64,000 nt of DNA from Puccinellia tenuiflora (taxonomy: Eukaryota > Streptophyta > Magnoliopsida > Poales > Poaceae). The notes beneath the pieces were generated by a model. It worked only from the letters and a program-made list of their open reading frames with translations. It searched no databases and was not told the DNA's origin. This document shows, piece after piece, positions 53,349-63,737 of this stretch (position 1 is the stretch's first letter; each line of letters opens with the position of its first letter). The stretch covers positions 1,550,001 to 1,614,000 of the forward strand of contig QRDG01001734.1 of the NCBI GenBank assembly GCA_012064385.1. The letters are read 5' to 3'. A program made the translations under genes and the position numbers.

Positions 53349-54136
53349 CACTAGTAGGAATATGCTTATAGCCAACCCACTACCACTGGCGGACGGCCAA
53401 ACGGTCCGCCAGCGCTGTTACTACTGGCGTACATTTTACAACGCACACCAGCGGTACTTGGGTTACCGCTGGCGGACGTAGTGAATTGCACGCCAGCGGA
53501 AGCATGAGCAATAACCGAGCTAGTGGGGCTAAGTACCACTGGTGGACGTTGACCATGTACGCCAGCGGTAACTAAAGTACCGCTGGCGGACGGTTTGGCG
53601 CGCCCGCCAGCGGTAGTTATCCCCGCTGCAGGCCCAAAAAAAAAAGGAAATTACCGCTGGCGAACAGCATTGCCGTCCGCCAGCGATATCTGAAGTACGC
53701 CATTTTGACAATTTTTTCAAAAAAATCAAATAAAGTGAATAATGACCTAGATATGATCATTCCCGTGACATAGTTTGTGATAATGTGTCCATATTTGACA
53801 CATAGGTGTACCTTGGTATGACAAACAATGTTGCAGAACTGATTGTTTTTAAATTATTTTTATAAATATCATTTTTTATTTATGAAATGTCAAAAATGAC
53901 TTTTTTTTTGTGAAACAAGTACAACAAATATTGTGCAAAATGGCACCCATCCAATGTCCACACAAAGTAGACCATATATAATGGATAATAAATAAATATT
54001 AGTAATTTTCTCAATCTCTACCTAATTTCGTCTATTTAAACGACTTTATGCCGATTTGCCGAAAATAATTCAAATTTGAACTACAAGTTTTCTCAGAAAT
54101 TTTTTCAAAAGACATTTTAAGGTACAAAAGTAGTGG
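53349..54136. mobile_element. Second CACTA-type fragment, cut by the Tat retrotransposon
   Basis: It begins CACTAGTAGGAATATGC. It has its own subterminal motif, ACCGCTGGCGGACG and its complement CGTCCGCCAGCGG, in about ten alternating copies up to 53690. The rest (from about 53700) matches the interior of the large CACTA element at 42350-42720. The sequence stops at 54136 where an LTR starts, so the other end is not in this window or was lost. Confidence 0.75.
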
Positions 54137-54564
54137 TGTCGTGGGGCTACCTTTCGGGTACCCCACGGTGGTGGTACCTGGGTCACGCCATTGAAGCCCA
54201 TTGAAGCCCATGAAGTGTACCGTGTGGCCCAAGTAGCTGGTTAGGCCGGTGATGGCTTTCCTTATCCTGTAATGTGCAATCCGCACCGTCCACCCGAGAC
54301 CTGGCCTGTGATATAAAGGCCAGGAGGGTGCGCCACCTAGGTCAAGCAACACACAAGCAAACCCTAGCGAGATTGCCATCTCGCCATTGTAGCCACCTCG
54401 ATAATACCAGACAAGCAGGAGTAGGTCTTTACCTCACCTCGAGGGGCCGAACCTGGGTAAATTCGCCCCCTGTTAGCCGTCGTAATCACCAGCGTTCCTA
54501 CTCTCTCCCCCTCAATCAACCCGGGGTACACAACCTTGGGATTTGCCGAGTCCACGCCTCGTCA
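54137..54564 (+). repeat. 5' LTR of the Tat element (428 bp)
   Basis: Starts TGTCGTGGGGCTACC and ends CGCCTCGTCA, with TG/CA ends. The primer site follows after two bases. GATATAAAGGCCAGG at about 54310 is a good TATA box, and CCTGTAATGTGC lies shortly before it. The other LTR is outside the window. Confidence 0.85.
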
Positions 54565-54566
54565 AT

Positions 54567-54584
54567 TGGCGCCGTCTGTGGGAA
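54567..54584 (+). promoter_or_regulatory. Primer-binding site of the Tat element
   Basis: TGGCGCCGTCTGTGGGAA, two bases after the LTR. The first seven bases (TGGCGCC) match the 3' end of several plant tRNAs used by gypsy elements; the exact tRNA was not assigned. Confidence 0.7.
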
Positions 54585-54602
54585 GAACAGATCGTTGGAG
54601 TC

Positions 54603-56900
54603 ATGGTTGCGCCGGCCTCATCTGCAATGAAGAACGGCATCAGCGCCAGGGAGTCGATCTACACCGGCTTCCTCGAGTTCGTCCAGCACTCGCCGGCGGA
54701 TTTCCCGGCGTACGCTGAGCTGCAGCAGAGCACGTGGATTACCTTCGGTAGTCTGCGCTATCTGGTGGACAGTCGTGGAACGCTCCGGCCCACGCTGGCC
54801 ACGCTGCGCGCGACGGATGCGCCTGCATCTACATCGACTGCGCCGACCGCGGCTTCACCCGCCGCGAAGATCGCATCTACTGCGGCCACGGCGATCGCGT
54901 CATCGACTGCCGTGAAGATTGCGTCCACTTCGACTGCGTCGGCACCATCTACGACCGCGTCAACGGCGACTGCGGTGACCACACCCGCGGTTACCAGAAA
55001 AATCGCATCTACTGCAACCCTGGCGCGGAACAAGTCTACTCCGACCTTCTTGTCCGCGCCCCGGATGAAGCCAAAATTTACGCCGATTTCGACTACGCCA
55101 ACCGCGCCTCCGCGTCGCGGAGTCGCCAGTAGCAGTGACCGTGGCACCCGCCACGTTGCTGTGATTTTCGACTCTGAGCATAGCTCGGACGAAGGAAGCA
55201 GGACTGGGAGCATCAGCCCCACTCGACGGGTTTACCCCGCGCAAGTTTATATGGCCAGCCCAGCACGATCCAACGGCGGGGAACCCCTATACCCGCTGGA
55301 GGTGACCATGCCGGACAGGGTGACAAGACTCACCATCACTCGGGAGATGGCGATCAAGGCCATGAAGCACGTGGACGAAGGCACGTTCCCTTCACCAGAT
55401 GAACCCCGAGAAGACCAACTGGCGGTCCAATACTTGCTTTGGAAGGAGTCCGAGCGAGTCCGCCAAGAGAAGGCCGAGCTAATTCGGCGCAAAGAATTAG
55501 CCGACGCGTCGAGTGCCAGGAGGGCAGCACACTCGTTCATGGCCGGATCGGAAGAAGTCACACAAGGAGGACGTCACAGGGCTCGCATGCCACGGGTGCC
55601 AGAGGCTGATCGCGTCCACCTTGCCCGCAATCTGGAGTCGTCATTCATGACGGAGGATGCGGACGGAATCCCCGTCCCCAAAACACCCGCTTCGGCCCTC
55701 ATGGCAGTCGAAACCTACCTGCGACTAACACAGCCACCGGAGGGTGACGCCCACGCTCGCCTTCATAGGCGACAAATCCAATCCCTCAGGGAAGTCGAGG
55801 AAGTCCTGGCAAAGACAGCACCAGCAGAAAGGGTGCACGAGAATCGAGGCCGCCGTGATCGTGAACCCGCACCACTTGCAGACCCAGCCCCAATTCGACT
55901 GCGACAGCCGCAGCCAGGCGAAGATGTCCGTAACGTCGTCACACAGAGAAGGGTGGACCGCAGTCGACGGATGCGAGCAGCGAGTGCACAAGCCAACGAC
56001 TACGACGACGACGACTTCGAGCCACGCGGAGCCGCATGTTTCAGCTTCAACATCCGTGACACGAAGATGCCCAAAGGCTTCAAGCTAACAGCGGAGACAC
56101 CCAAGTATGACGGGAAGCAAGACCCAAGGGACTGGCTGGAAGACTACCTCATCGCGTGCAGCTGTCAGGGTGGTACTTCGACTACTGCCATGCAGTACAT
56201 CCAGTTGATGCTCACAGGATCCGCACGCGGGTGGCTCAACACTCAGCCCAGGGACGCTTTCAGCACCTGGGACGAGTTCAGGAACGCCTTCGTGAAGAGC
56301 TTTCTGGGGACATACGCGAGGCCAACAACCCTCATTGAGCTCCAGGCGTGCAAGCAAGGTCGAGACGAGCCACTCCGTTCGTACATCCAGCGGTGGACTT
56401 TGCTTCGCAACACCATGGACGGAGCCACCTCAGAAGACAGGGTAATGGACGCATTCATGCACGGCGTTTACCGCCGCGACCTCCGTGAGGAGTTTGGTAG
56501 GCTTAGGCCGAGGAACATGATCGAGCTCATGCAGATAGCCAACCAGTGGGCAGATGGAGAAGACTCTGTCCGTGATGCACCACGATCTCCGAGGCAAGAA
56601 GCAGGACCTAGCAACTGGCGAGAAGGGCGCCTGAAGAAGAAGCCGCGTTACGTCGGCAACGACTCGATCGAGTTAGTAGCGGCGGGATTCGAAACCCCCC
56701 GTGAGAGTGAAAGACAGTACAACCAGGGCGGTGGCAGCAGCTACCATGGAGATGGAAGTCGCAAGCGCGAGTGGCGGAGACGCCCACTGACTGAAGAAGA
56801 AGAGTTAGAGCAACCCTGCAAGCATCACATGTTTAGGGACCCAGAAACAGGCAAGTGGGGATCCCGCCACCTATTGAAGGATTGCAGAAAAAGCGCGTAA
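54603..56900 (+). CDS. gag of the Tat element
   Basis: ATG 54603 (MVAPASSAMKNGISARESIY), 765 residues. The N-terminal region is followed by a long Ala/Ser/Thr-rich spacer (about residues 75-210) made of repeated ATTSTA-like phrases. Then comes a charged middle (RKELADASSARRAAHSFMAG), and the retrotransposon gag domain at about residues 480-650 (DPRDWLEDYLIACSCQGG, QLMLTGSARGWLNTQP, EFRNAFVKSFLGTYARP, ELQACKQGRDEPLRSYIQRW). It ends with a modified zinc-knuckle segment (PCKHHMFRDPETGKWGSRHL, then LKDC). Gag forms the particle. The frame stops at 56898-56900 just after LKDCRKSA, where related elements usually read on; the next ORF is in the +1 frame. The spacing suggests a one-base loss in a once-continuous gag-pol frame, or programmed shifting. 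Confidence 0.85.
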   Translation: MVAPASSAMKNGISARESIYTGFLEFVQHSPADFPAYAELQQSTWITFGSLRYLVDSRGTLRPTLATLRATDAPASTSTAPTAASPAAKIASTAATAIASSTAVKIASTSTASAPSTTASTATAVTTPAVTRKIASTATLARNKSTPTFLSAPRMKPKFTPISTTPTAPPRRGVASSSDRGTRHVAVIFDSEHSSDEGSRTGSISPTRRVYPAQVYMASPARSNGGEPLYPLEVTMPDRVTRLTITREMAIKAMKHVDEGTFPSPDEPREDQLAVQYLLWKESERVRQEKAELIRRKELADASSARRAAHSFMAGSEEVTQGGRHRARMPRVPEADRVHLARNLESSFMTEDADGIPVPKTPASALMAVETYLRLTQPPEGDAHARLHRRQIQSLREVEEVLAKTAPAERVHENRGRRDREPAPLADPAPIRLRQPQPGEDVRNVVTQRRVDRSRRMRAASAQANDYDDDDFEPRGAACFSFNIRDTKMPKGFKLTAETPKYDGKQDPRDWLEDYLIACSCQGGTSTTAMQYIQLMLTGSARGWLNTQPRDAFSTWDEFRNAFVKSFLGTYARPTTLIELQACKQGRDEPLRSYIQRWTLLRNTMDGATSEDRVMDAFMHGVYRRDLREEFGRLRPRNMIELMQIANQWADGEDSVRDAPRSPRQEAGPSNWREGRLKKKPRYVGNDSIELVAAGFETPRESERQYNQGGGSSYHGDGSRKREWRRRPLTEEEELEQPCKHHMFRDPETGKWGSRHLLKDCRKSA

Positions 56901-57921
56901 GATATACAGGGCGTTTGCGCGGATACTCCCTCAGAACGGACAGCATGATAACCAAGCGGCACCCGTGGCACAGCCAGCCGCACAGCTGGCTCTCCAGGCA
57001 CCACCTGCTCCGGCAGTCGCCAACCCAGCGCAGGCAGCGCTGGCCTTCTACCCGCAGCAGCAGCAGCAACAACAGCCACAGCCGCAGGATCCTGCTAACG
57101 TGTTCCCGGCAGCACGTGGGCAGATTAACATGATACAGAAGGGACGTCCTTCCAACAGGACCCAGAAAATCATCACCCGCCAGGTCTACCAAGCACTCAC
57201 CAACCCACCTGCAGTACCCGATTACCTGAGAGGCTCAGAAACAGCGATCACTTTCTCCAGAGCGGACCACCCGCCGGCGATACCACGACCCGGGCACGCT
57301 GCTCTGGTAGTCGAAGCTCAGATCGGGGAGTACACCTTGAAGAAGGTGTTCATGGATGGAGGCAGCGGTATCAACATCATCTTCGCCGACACCCTAAGAA
57401 GGATGAACAGGTCAACATCCAACCTAACGCCATCAGCAAATACCTTCCACGGTATAGTACCAGGGCAAGCAGTCACGCCCATGGGAACAATTACACTCGA
57501 GGTTATATTCGGCACACCCGAAAACTTCCAGCGAGAGGCGATCGACTTCGAGGTAGTCGACTGGAAGTCACAATATCATGCCATACTGGGTCGTCCGGCC
57601 TTTGCCAGATTCATGGCAGTACCCCACTACGCCTACCTCATGCTCAAGATGCCAGGACCTAAGGGCGTCATCACGGTGAAAGGCGACTTCGACCGGTCTG
57701 ATAGCTGCGACCGCGAGTTCAGCAGGATTTCTGAGTTCTTCGGGATGGACGAGCACCTGGAGATGATGGCAGTCGACAACGACAAAACTCTGTTTCCACC
57801 ACGGAAGAAATCATCCAAGGAATCTGCATTCAACACAAGCGACGACACAAGGGCCCATCAGGTACACCCGACGGACGCCGACAAGACGGTCAGGGTGTCA
57901 TCAAGCCTGACTAGCGCATAG
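56901..57921 (+). CDS. Aspartic protease region of the Tat element
   Basis: The frame is open from before the gag stop. A Gln/Ala/Pro-rich linker precedes the protease: ALVVEAQIGEYTLKKVFMDG followed by GSGINIIFADTL. Here DGGSG holds the catalytic Asp, and ILGRPAFARFMAVPHYAYL is the conserved second half of the fold (ILGRP). TAG at 57919-57921 interrupts the frame between SSLTSA and ESALVEFLRENW, and RT continues in the same frame beyond it. The protease would normally cut the gag-pol polyprotein. No ATG is required if it is made as a fusion. Confidence 0.8.
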
Positions 57922-60900
57922 GAAAGCGCGCTCGTCGAGTTCCTGCGCGAGAACTGGAAGATATTCGCCTGGCAACCTTCTGACATGCCAGGTATACCAA
58001 GGGAACTCGCCGAGCACTCCTTACGCGTCCGCAAAGACGCCAGACCAGTCAAGCAGACCATGAGGCGCTTCGCGGGTCCCAAGAGAGATGCCATCAGCAA
58101 GGAGATTGACCGGCTGCTTCACGCCGGATTTATTCGAGAAATAAAGGATTCAGAGTGGGTAGCAAACCCGGTACTGGTGGAAAAGAAGAAGACGAAGAAA
58201 CTCCGCATGTGCGTCGACTTCACCGCCATCAACAAGTGCTGCCCCAAAGATCACTTTCCGCTCCCGCGGATTGATCAGATCGTCGATTCGACTGCAGGTT
58301 GCGCACGCCTATCCTTCCTGGATGCCTACTCCGGGTACCAGCAGATCAGGATGAAAGTCGAGGATCAGGAGAAGACGGCGTTCATCACACCACATGGTGT
58401 ATTCTGTTACCAGATGATGCCCTTCGGGTTGAAGAACGCTGGAGCTACGTACCAGCGCACGATGCAGGCTTGCCTGAAGAAGCTCATAGGGCAGATTGTC
58501 CAGGTCTACGTCGACGACATAGTCGTTACCACCCGCACAGAGGACAGCCTCATCGACGACCTCCGCAAGGTCTTCGACGCGCTCAACAAGTACCAGATCA
58601 AGTTAAACCCAGAAAAGTGCGTCTTCGGCGTCCCAGCCGGAGAATTACTGGGGTATCTTGTTTCTGCGAGAGGAATCGAAGCCAACCCTGAGAAGGTGCA
58701 GAACATACTCGACATGCCTGCACCGACCAAGCTCCATGAAGTACAACGCCTGGCCGGCAGAGTCGCAGCGCTCAGTCGATTTATTAGTAAGTTGGGAGAA
58801 AAGGCCCTGCCCTTCTACCAACTGATGAAAAAGGCAGACAAGTTCGAGTGGACAGAGGAGGCACAAGATGCATTCGACAAACTGAAACAGACCCTCACAA
58901 CACCTCCAGTGCTGGTGGCACCACATGAGAACGAGCCACTGTACCTGTATGTGGCGGCCACGAACAGAGTGGTTAGTACCGTACTCGTAGTCGAGCGGGA
59001 GGAAGAAGGAAAGAGCCACCCTGTTCAGCGACCCGTGTATTACCTCAGCGAGGTGCTAACTGATTCCAAGCAGCGGTACCCGCACTATCAGAAGTTAGCA
59101 TACGGAGTCTTCATGACGTCCAGGAAGGTGGTCCACTATTTCTCTGAGCACCCGATCACGGTGGTAAGCTCCTCTGCCCTTTCCGACATCCTCACCAACC
59201 CAGCCGCGACAGGAAGAGTCGCCAAGTGGGTTGTCGAGTTAGGGCCATGGGGGTTGAAGTATGTACACCCGAAGGCAATCAAGGCCCAGGTCCTCCCAGA
59301 GTTTACTACAGAGTGGATAGAAGCGCAGCTACCTGATGAGCCCGACTTGTCCAACGCTTGGACAATGTATTTCGATGGATCCAAAAAATTCAACTCAGCC
59401 GGAGCAGGAGTTGTGCTCATCTCACCCAAAGGCGACAAGCTGAAGTACGTGCTGCAGATGAAATTCTCAACACCCTCCAACAACGAAGCAGAGTACGAAG
59501 CCTTGATCCACGGCATGCGGATGGCCAAGAACTGCGGCGCCACTCGCCTCATGATCTACGGCGACTCCTACCTGGTTGTGCAGCAAACCATGAAGCAGTG
59601 CGACGCCATCGCTGACAACATGATAGCCTACAGGGAGCTGTACAATCAACTGGAAGGCCTCTTCGACGGCTGCGAACTGCGGCACATCGGCCGCGAAAGC
59701 AACGAAGAAGCTGACGTCCTGGCCAACCTAGGTTCGGATCGAGCTCCGGTGCCACCCGGAGTCTTCCTCGAGTGCATCACACAGCGCTCAATCAAGGTCC
59801 GGCCCCAGCCAGGACCCTCTACATCGACAACAAGCACCGCCAACCCGCCAAGCACGGAGAAGGAGGTCATGGAGATAATGCTGGTCGAGCCCACCTGGAC
59901 AAGCCCGTATCTGGCTTACATGCTGCACCAGCGGCTGCCGGAGAACCCAGTCGAAGCCAAGCGCATCGTCCGCCGTTCCAAAGGCTTCACCATCATCAAT
60001 GGCGAGCTCTACAAGAGAAGCATCTCAGGAGTCCTCCAAAGGTGCATCGATCCAGCCGACGGCCAAGCTATCTTACTCGACATCCACGCCGGCATATGCG
60101 GGCACCACGCAAGCAGTCGAGCACTGGTGGCCAAGGCCTTGCGAGCAGGGTTCTACTGGCCCACCGCAATGCAAGACGCAGAAGAACTGGTAAAAAAGTG
60201 CGTTGGCTGTCAGGAGTTCGCCAACAAGCCGCATGCACCAGCGTCGGCACTGAAGACAATACCACTCGCATGGCCCTTCGCGCAATGGGGGCTCGACATG
60301 GTAGGTCCCTTCAAGAAATCCTCCCCAGGCGGGCACACTCACCTCCTGGTGGCAGTCGACAAGTTCACGAAGTGGATCGAGGCGGTCCCAATCACAAGCT
60401 CAACCGCAACCTCAGCGGTCAACTTTATCAGGTCGATCATCTTCAGGTTCGGCGTACCGCACGGCATCATCACCGACAACGGGACGAACTTCACAGCCGA
60501 AGAATTCAGGGATTTTTGCTCTGAACAAGGCATCAAGCTCAGTTACGCATCCGTCTCACACCCGCAGTCCAATGGGCAAGTCGAGAAGGCCAACGGCCTA
60601 GTCAGCAAAGGCATCAAGAAGCGTCTGCGAGTACCATTGAAGCGAGCCGCAGGAGCCTGGGTGGAGGAGCTACCAAGTGTGCTGTGGAGCCTACGCACCA
60701 CGCCAAACAGATCTACCCAGTATACACCATTCTTCATGGTGTACGGCGCCGAAGCAGTCCTGCCCTGCGACATCAAATTTGATGCTCCACGAGTGGTGGC
60801 ATACGACGAGTCTGATGCGGAAGAAGCACTCGAAGATGATGTGGATGTCCTGGATGAAGCACGCGACATCGCCCTCAGTCGCACAGCCGTGTACCAGCAA

Positions 60901-61131
60901 GACCTGCGCAACTACCACGGTCGGCGACTGCGGCCTAGAGCATTCGTCCCAGGGGACCTGGTTCTCCGGCTCAAGCAGAAGAAGGTGCACAAACTCGCCT
61001 CCCCATGGGAGGGGCCATACATTGTGACAGAGGCAATCGGCAACGGAGCTTACCGCCTGAAGGACTCGAAGACGGGGACAGTCTGCAGCAATCCGTGGAA
61101 CGTGGCACAGTTACGCCGCTTCTACGCCTGA
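57922..61131 (+). CDS. Reverse transcriptase, dual RNase H and integrase of the Tat element
   Basis: Open from the TAG to 61131 in the protease frame; the first internal ATG is 57985 (1048 residues). RT: NPVLVEKKKTKKLRMCVDFT, FPLPRID, GYQQIRM, FGLKNAGATYQR, then QVYVDDIVV with the YVDD active site. First RNase H: LYLYVAATNRVVSTVLV, YLSEVLTDSKQRYPHYQKLA. Second, archaeal-type RNase H at about residues 455-590: TMYFDGSKKFNSAGAGVVLI, NNEAEYEALIHGM, YGDSYLVVQQ and GRESNEEADVLANL (D-E-D-D). Integrase: H2C2 zinc finger (GHHASSR, CVGCQEF), then LDMVGPF, IITDNGTNF and GQVEKANG (D,D,E), and a C-terminal PWEGPYIVTEAI block. All catalytic residues are present. Translation as one polyprotein is blocked only by the upstream TAG and the gag frame change. 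Confidence 0.92.
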   Translation, partial: ESALVEFLRENWKIFAWQPSDMPGIPRELAEHSLRVRKDARPVKQTMRRFAGPKRDAISKEIDRLLHAGFIREIKDSEWVANPVLVEKKKTKKLRMCVDFTAINKCCPKDHFPLPRIDQIVDSTAGCARLSFLDAYSGYQQIRMKVEDQEKTAFITPHGVFCYQMMPFGLKNAGATYQRTMQACLKKLIGQIVQVYVDDIVVTTRTEDSLIDDLRKVFDALNKYQIKLNPEKCVFGVPAGELLGYLVSARGIEANPEKVQNILDMPAPTKLHEVQRLAGRVAALSRFISKLGEKALPFYQLMKKADKFEWTEEAQDAFDKLKQTLTTPPVLVAPHENEPLYLYVAATNRVVSTVLVVEREEEGKSHPVQRPVYYLSEVLTDSKQRYPHYQKLAYGVFMTSRKVVHYFSEHPITVVSSSALSDILTNPAATGRVAKWVVELGPWGLKYVHPKAIKAQVLPEFTTEWIEAQLPDEPDLSNAWTMYFDGSKKFNSAGAGVVLISPKGDKLKYVLQMKFSTPSNNEAEYEALIHGMRMAKNCGATRLMIYGDSYLVVQQTMKQCDAIADNMIAYRELYNQLEGLFDGCELRHIGRESNEEADVLANLGSDRAPVPPGVFLECITQRSIKVRPQPGPSTSTTSTANPPSTEKEVMEIMLVEPTWTSPYLAYMLHQRLPENPVEAKRIVRRSKGFTIINGELYKRSISGVLQRCIDPADGQAILLDIHAGICGHHASSRALVAKALRAGFYWPTAMQDAEELVKKCVGCQEFANKPHAPASALKTIPLAWPFAQWGLDMVGPFKKSSPGGHTHLLVAVDKFTKWIEAVPITSSTATSAVNFIRSIIFRFGVPHGIITDNGTNFTAEEFRDFCSEQGIKLSYASVSHPQSNGQVEKANGLVSKGIKKRLRVPLKRAAGAWVEELPSVLWSLRTTPNRSTQYTPFFMVYGAEAVLPCDIKFDAPRVVAYDESDAEEALEDDVDVLDEARDIALSRTAVYQQDLRNYHGRRLRPRAFVPGDLVLRLKQKKVHKLASPWEGPYIVTEAIGNGAYRLKDSKTGTVCSNPWNVAQLRRFYA

Positions 61132-61314
61132 TCGACCCCAGCTTGTAAACTTCACCTTGTTAAGTAGCAGCAGGTTTCTTACGCACTCTTTCCCTCGCCA
61201 GGGTACCTAAGGGGACTGGAAGGGTTTTAACGAGGCGGCCTGTTTGCGAGAATCAATAAAGATATTTGAAGAAAAGACTTGTCATTTCTTCCTTTGCGAG
61301 CAATCAACTTAAAT
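61132..61314. other. Post-integrase spacer
   Basis: Contains AATCAATAAAGATATT (about 61252), a polyadenylation-like signal directly after the polyprotein gene and before the tandem array. This would allow transcripts to end before the antisense region. Confidence 0.4.
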
Positions 61315-62600
61315 CCTAGGCCGCCACTCGAACCACTCGGGGGCTCGCGCCATACAGGTCTAAGTCCAGCCTAGGCCGCCACTCGAATCACTCGGGGGCT
61401 GCGCCGCACAGGCATAACCCGAAAATCCTAGGCCGCCACTCGAACCACTCGGGGGCTCGCGCCATACAGGTCTATGTCCAGCCTAGGCCGCCACTCGAAT
61501 CACTCGGGGGCTGCGCCGCACAGGCATAACTCGAAAATCCTAGGCCGCCACTCGAACCACTCGGGGGCTCGCGCCATACAGGTCTAAGTCCAGCCTAGGC
61601 CGCCACTCGAATCACTCGGGGGCTGCGCCGCACAGGCATAACTCGAAAATCCTAGGCCGCCACTCGAACCACTCGGGGGCTCGCGCCATACAGGTCTAAG
61701 TCCAGCCTAGGCCGCCACTCGAATCACTCGGGGGCTGCGCCGCACAGGCATAACTCGAAAATCCTAGGCCGCCACTCGAACCACTCGGGGGCTCGCGCCA
61801 TACAGGTCTAAGTCCAGCCTAGGCCGCCACTCGAATCACTCGGGGGCTGCGCCGCACAGGCATAACTCGAAAATCCTAGGCCGCCACTCGAACCACTCGG
61901 GGGCTCGCGCCATACAGGTCTAAGTCCAGCCTAGGCCGCCACTCGAATCACTCGGGGGCTGCGCCGCACAGGCATAACCCGAAAATCCTAGGCCGCCACT
62001 CGAACCACTCGGGGGCTCGCGCCATACAGGTCTAAGTCCAGCCTAGGCCGCCACTCGAATCACTCGGGGGCTGCGCCGCACAGGCATAACCCGAAAATCC
62101 TAGGCCGCCACTCGAACCACTCGGGGGCTCGCGCCATACAGGTCTAAGTCCAGCCTAGGCCGCCACTCGAATCACTCGGGGGCTGCGCCGCACAGGCATA
62201 ACTCGAAAATCCTAGGCCGCCACTCGAACCACTCGGGGGCTCGCGCCATACAGGTCTAAGTCCAGCCTAGGCCGCCACTCGAATCACTCGGGGGCTGCGC
62301 CGCACAGGCATAACCTCGAAAATCCTAGGCCGCCACTCGAACCACTCGGGGGCTCGCGCCATACAGGTCTAAGTCCAGCCTAGGCCGCCACTCGAATCAC
62401 TCGGGGGCTGCGCCGCACAGGCATAACCCGAAAATCCTAGGCCGCCACTCGAACCACTCGGGGGCTCGCGCCATACAGGTCTAAGTCCAGCCTAGGCCGC
62501 CACTCGAATCACTCGGGGGCTGCGCCGCACAGGCATAACTCAAAAACCCTAGGCCGCCACTCGATTCACTCGGGGGCTCGCGCCATACAGGTCTACGAGT
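61315..62600. repeat. Tat-element tandem array, 112-bp unit, about 11.5 copies
   Basis: Each unit consists of two related halves of about 56 bp. One contains GGCCGCCACTCGAACCACTC and GGGGGCTCGCGCCATACAGG; the other contains GGCCGCCACTCGAATCACTC and GGGGGCTGCGCCGCACAGG. Copies start with CCTAGG at 61315, 61427, 61539 and so on to 62548. They are nearly identical: the differences are C/T changes in AACYCGAAAATCC, one T/A change in GTCTAAG, and a one-base insertion near 62311. The last half-unit ends at about 62600. No frame is conserved, so the array is non-coding. Confidence 0.95.
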
Positions 62601-62699
62601 GCAAAATCACACGTTATACATTCAGTGAACAACATCACATGGGCATACATACATGCATATTTATGTTACAAGCTAATATCATACAACAAACTGCTATTC

Positions 62700-63569
62700 T
62701 TAGTCGACAGGCTCTTCCTTTGGAGCATCCAGTGGCCCTACAAGTCGCTCTGTATGGGTCAGGATCTGTTGCATCGCCTGACGTGCAGCCGCAAGGGATT
62801 CAGCATAATCAGCATCTCTAGGCAAGCCATCAAGTATCCTGTCCAAGGGAACATGAGGTCGATGCAGTCGAACATAAGCAAACGCCGTGTTGGCCCCGGC
62901 AACAAGTTGACCGAAGACGACCTCCTTCAACGCCCTGCTACTGCGGAACCTCTCCAACAGCGCGGGCAACCCAGTCGGCTGCTCACCAAGGGGGAAGAAC
63001 ACTTTGTTGATTTGCCAGAGTGCTTTCCTGCAACCTTCAAGAATGAACGCAGCTCGCCAGGTGCGATCCAGCATCCGCGCGAGTACACGGCCCTCTCCCT
63101 TATGTACCCAGAATTGACGAGCTTCGACCGAGTTACCGGTGGCTTCCATCTCCACGCGCTCGTCCACTCGAGTGTTCTCGGCTTGCCAGTCGGGGTTAAC
63201 AACTGCAATTAACGGGTCAAGATGCAGAACAACACAAGCATGAAGAAATAAAAGCAAAGCAGCTAGAGCCCAACCTTGTAGCTGTCGACATATCAGATCA
63301 ATTTGGTCAAGCAGGAACCGTTCGCGATGATTGAACGGCCCAGCGGAACGCGCCCTGAGGCGTTCAAGCTCCACTTCAGCTATCCGCAGCTTCGACTCAA
63401 GTTCAACGATCTTGTTCCTCATATAACTAAACACCCGCTGGTCGTTCACGCTTCGTGTGGAAGTTGGACCAGCTGGGTGCTGTTGGCGAGCGGGCACAGC
63501 AGAAGAGGTACCCCCACCCTCATTTACACAGGTGGCCTCGGCGACTTCAAGAGCAGCATTTTCATCAGG
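62700..63569 (-). CDS. Antisense gene of the Tat element, last exon
   Basis: Open for 290 codons from an acceptor-like site (TTGGCAG, CCTGATGAAAATG) at 63569 to the stop at 62700. The first in-frame Met is in SYMRNKIVELESKLRIAEVE, the start of a coiled coil of about 30 residues. A hydrophobic stretch follows (GWALAALLLFLHACVVLHL), then RVEMEATGNSVEARQFW, LDRTWRAAFILEGCRKALWQ, INKVFFPLGEQPTGLPALL and an acidic end (DAPKEEPVD). Tat-group elements such as Grande are known to carry an extra ORF in antisense between pol and the 3' LTR; its function is not established. Codon structure is maintained without stops. Confidence 0.65.
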   Translation of the reverse strand, partial: PDENAALEVAEATCVNEGGGTSSAVPARQQHPAGPTSTRSVNDQRVFSYMRNKIVELESKLRIAEVELERLRARSAGPFNHRERFLLDQIDLICRQLQGWALAALLLFLHACVVLHLDPLIAVVNPDWQAENTRVDERVEMEATGNSVEARQFWVHKGEGRVLARMLDRTWRAAFILEGCRKALWQINKVFFPLGEQPTGLPALLERFRSSRALKEVVFGQLVAGANTAFAYVRLHRPHVPLDRILDGLPRDADYAESLAAARQAMQQILTHTERLVGPLDAPKEEPVD

Positions 63570-63737
63570 CTGCCAAGTTAAGTGGTGTCAAACAGAAGCC
63601 ATATTCATTCTAGCAAAAGACTCGAAGAGGTACATTTACATGGAGGAATCAGAAAATGCATCGATAAATAGACTTCATTAAGTTCACTACAAAAGGCGAA
63701 TCAAAAGGGAGCCCTACTACAACGACTACACTGCAGA

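Noticed and set aside
61315..62600. CRISPR-like appearance of the 112-bp array
   Set aside because: The unit is a continuous tandem dimer with no unique spacers, lies in a eukaryotic retrotransposon, and has no cas genes.
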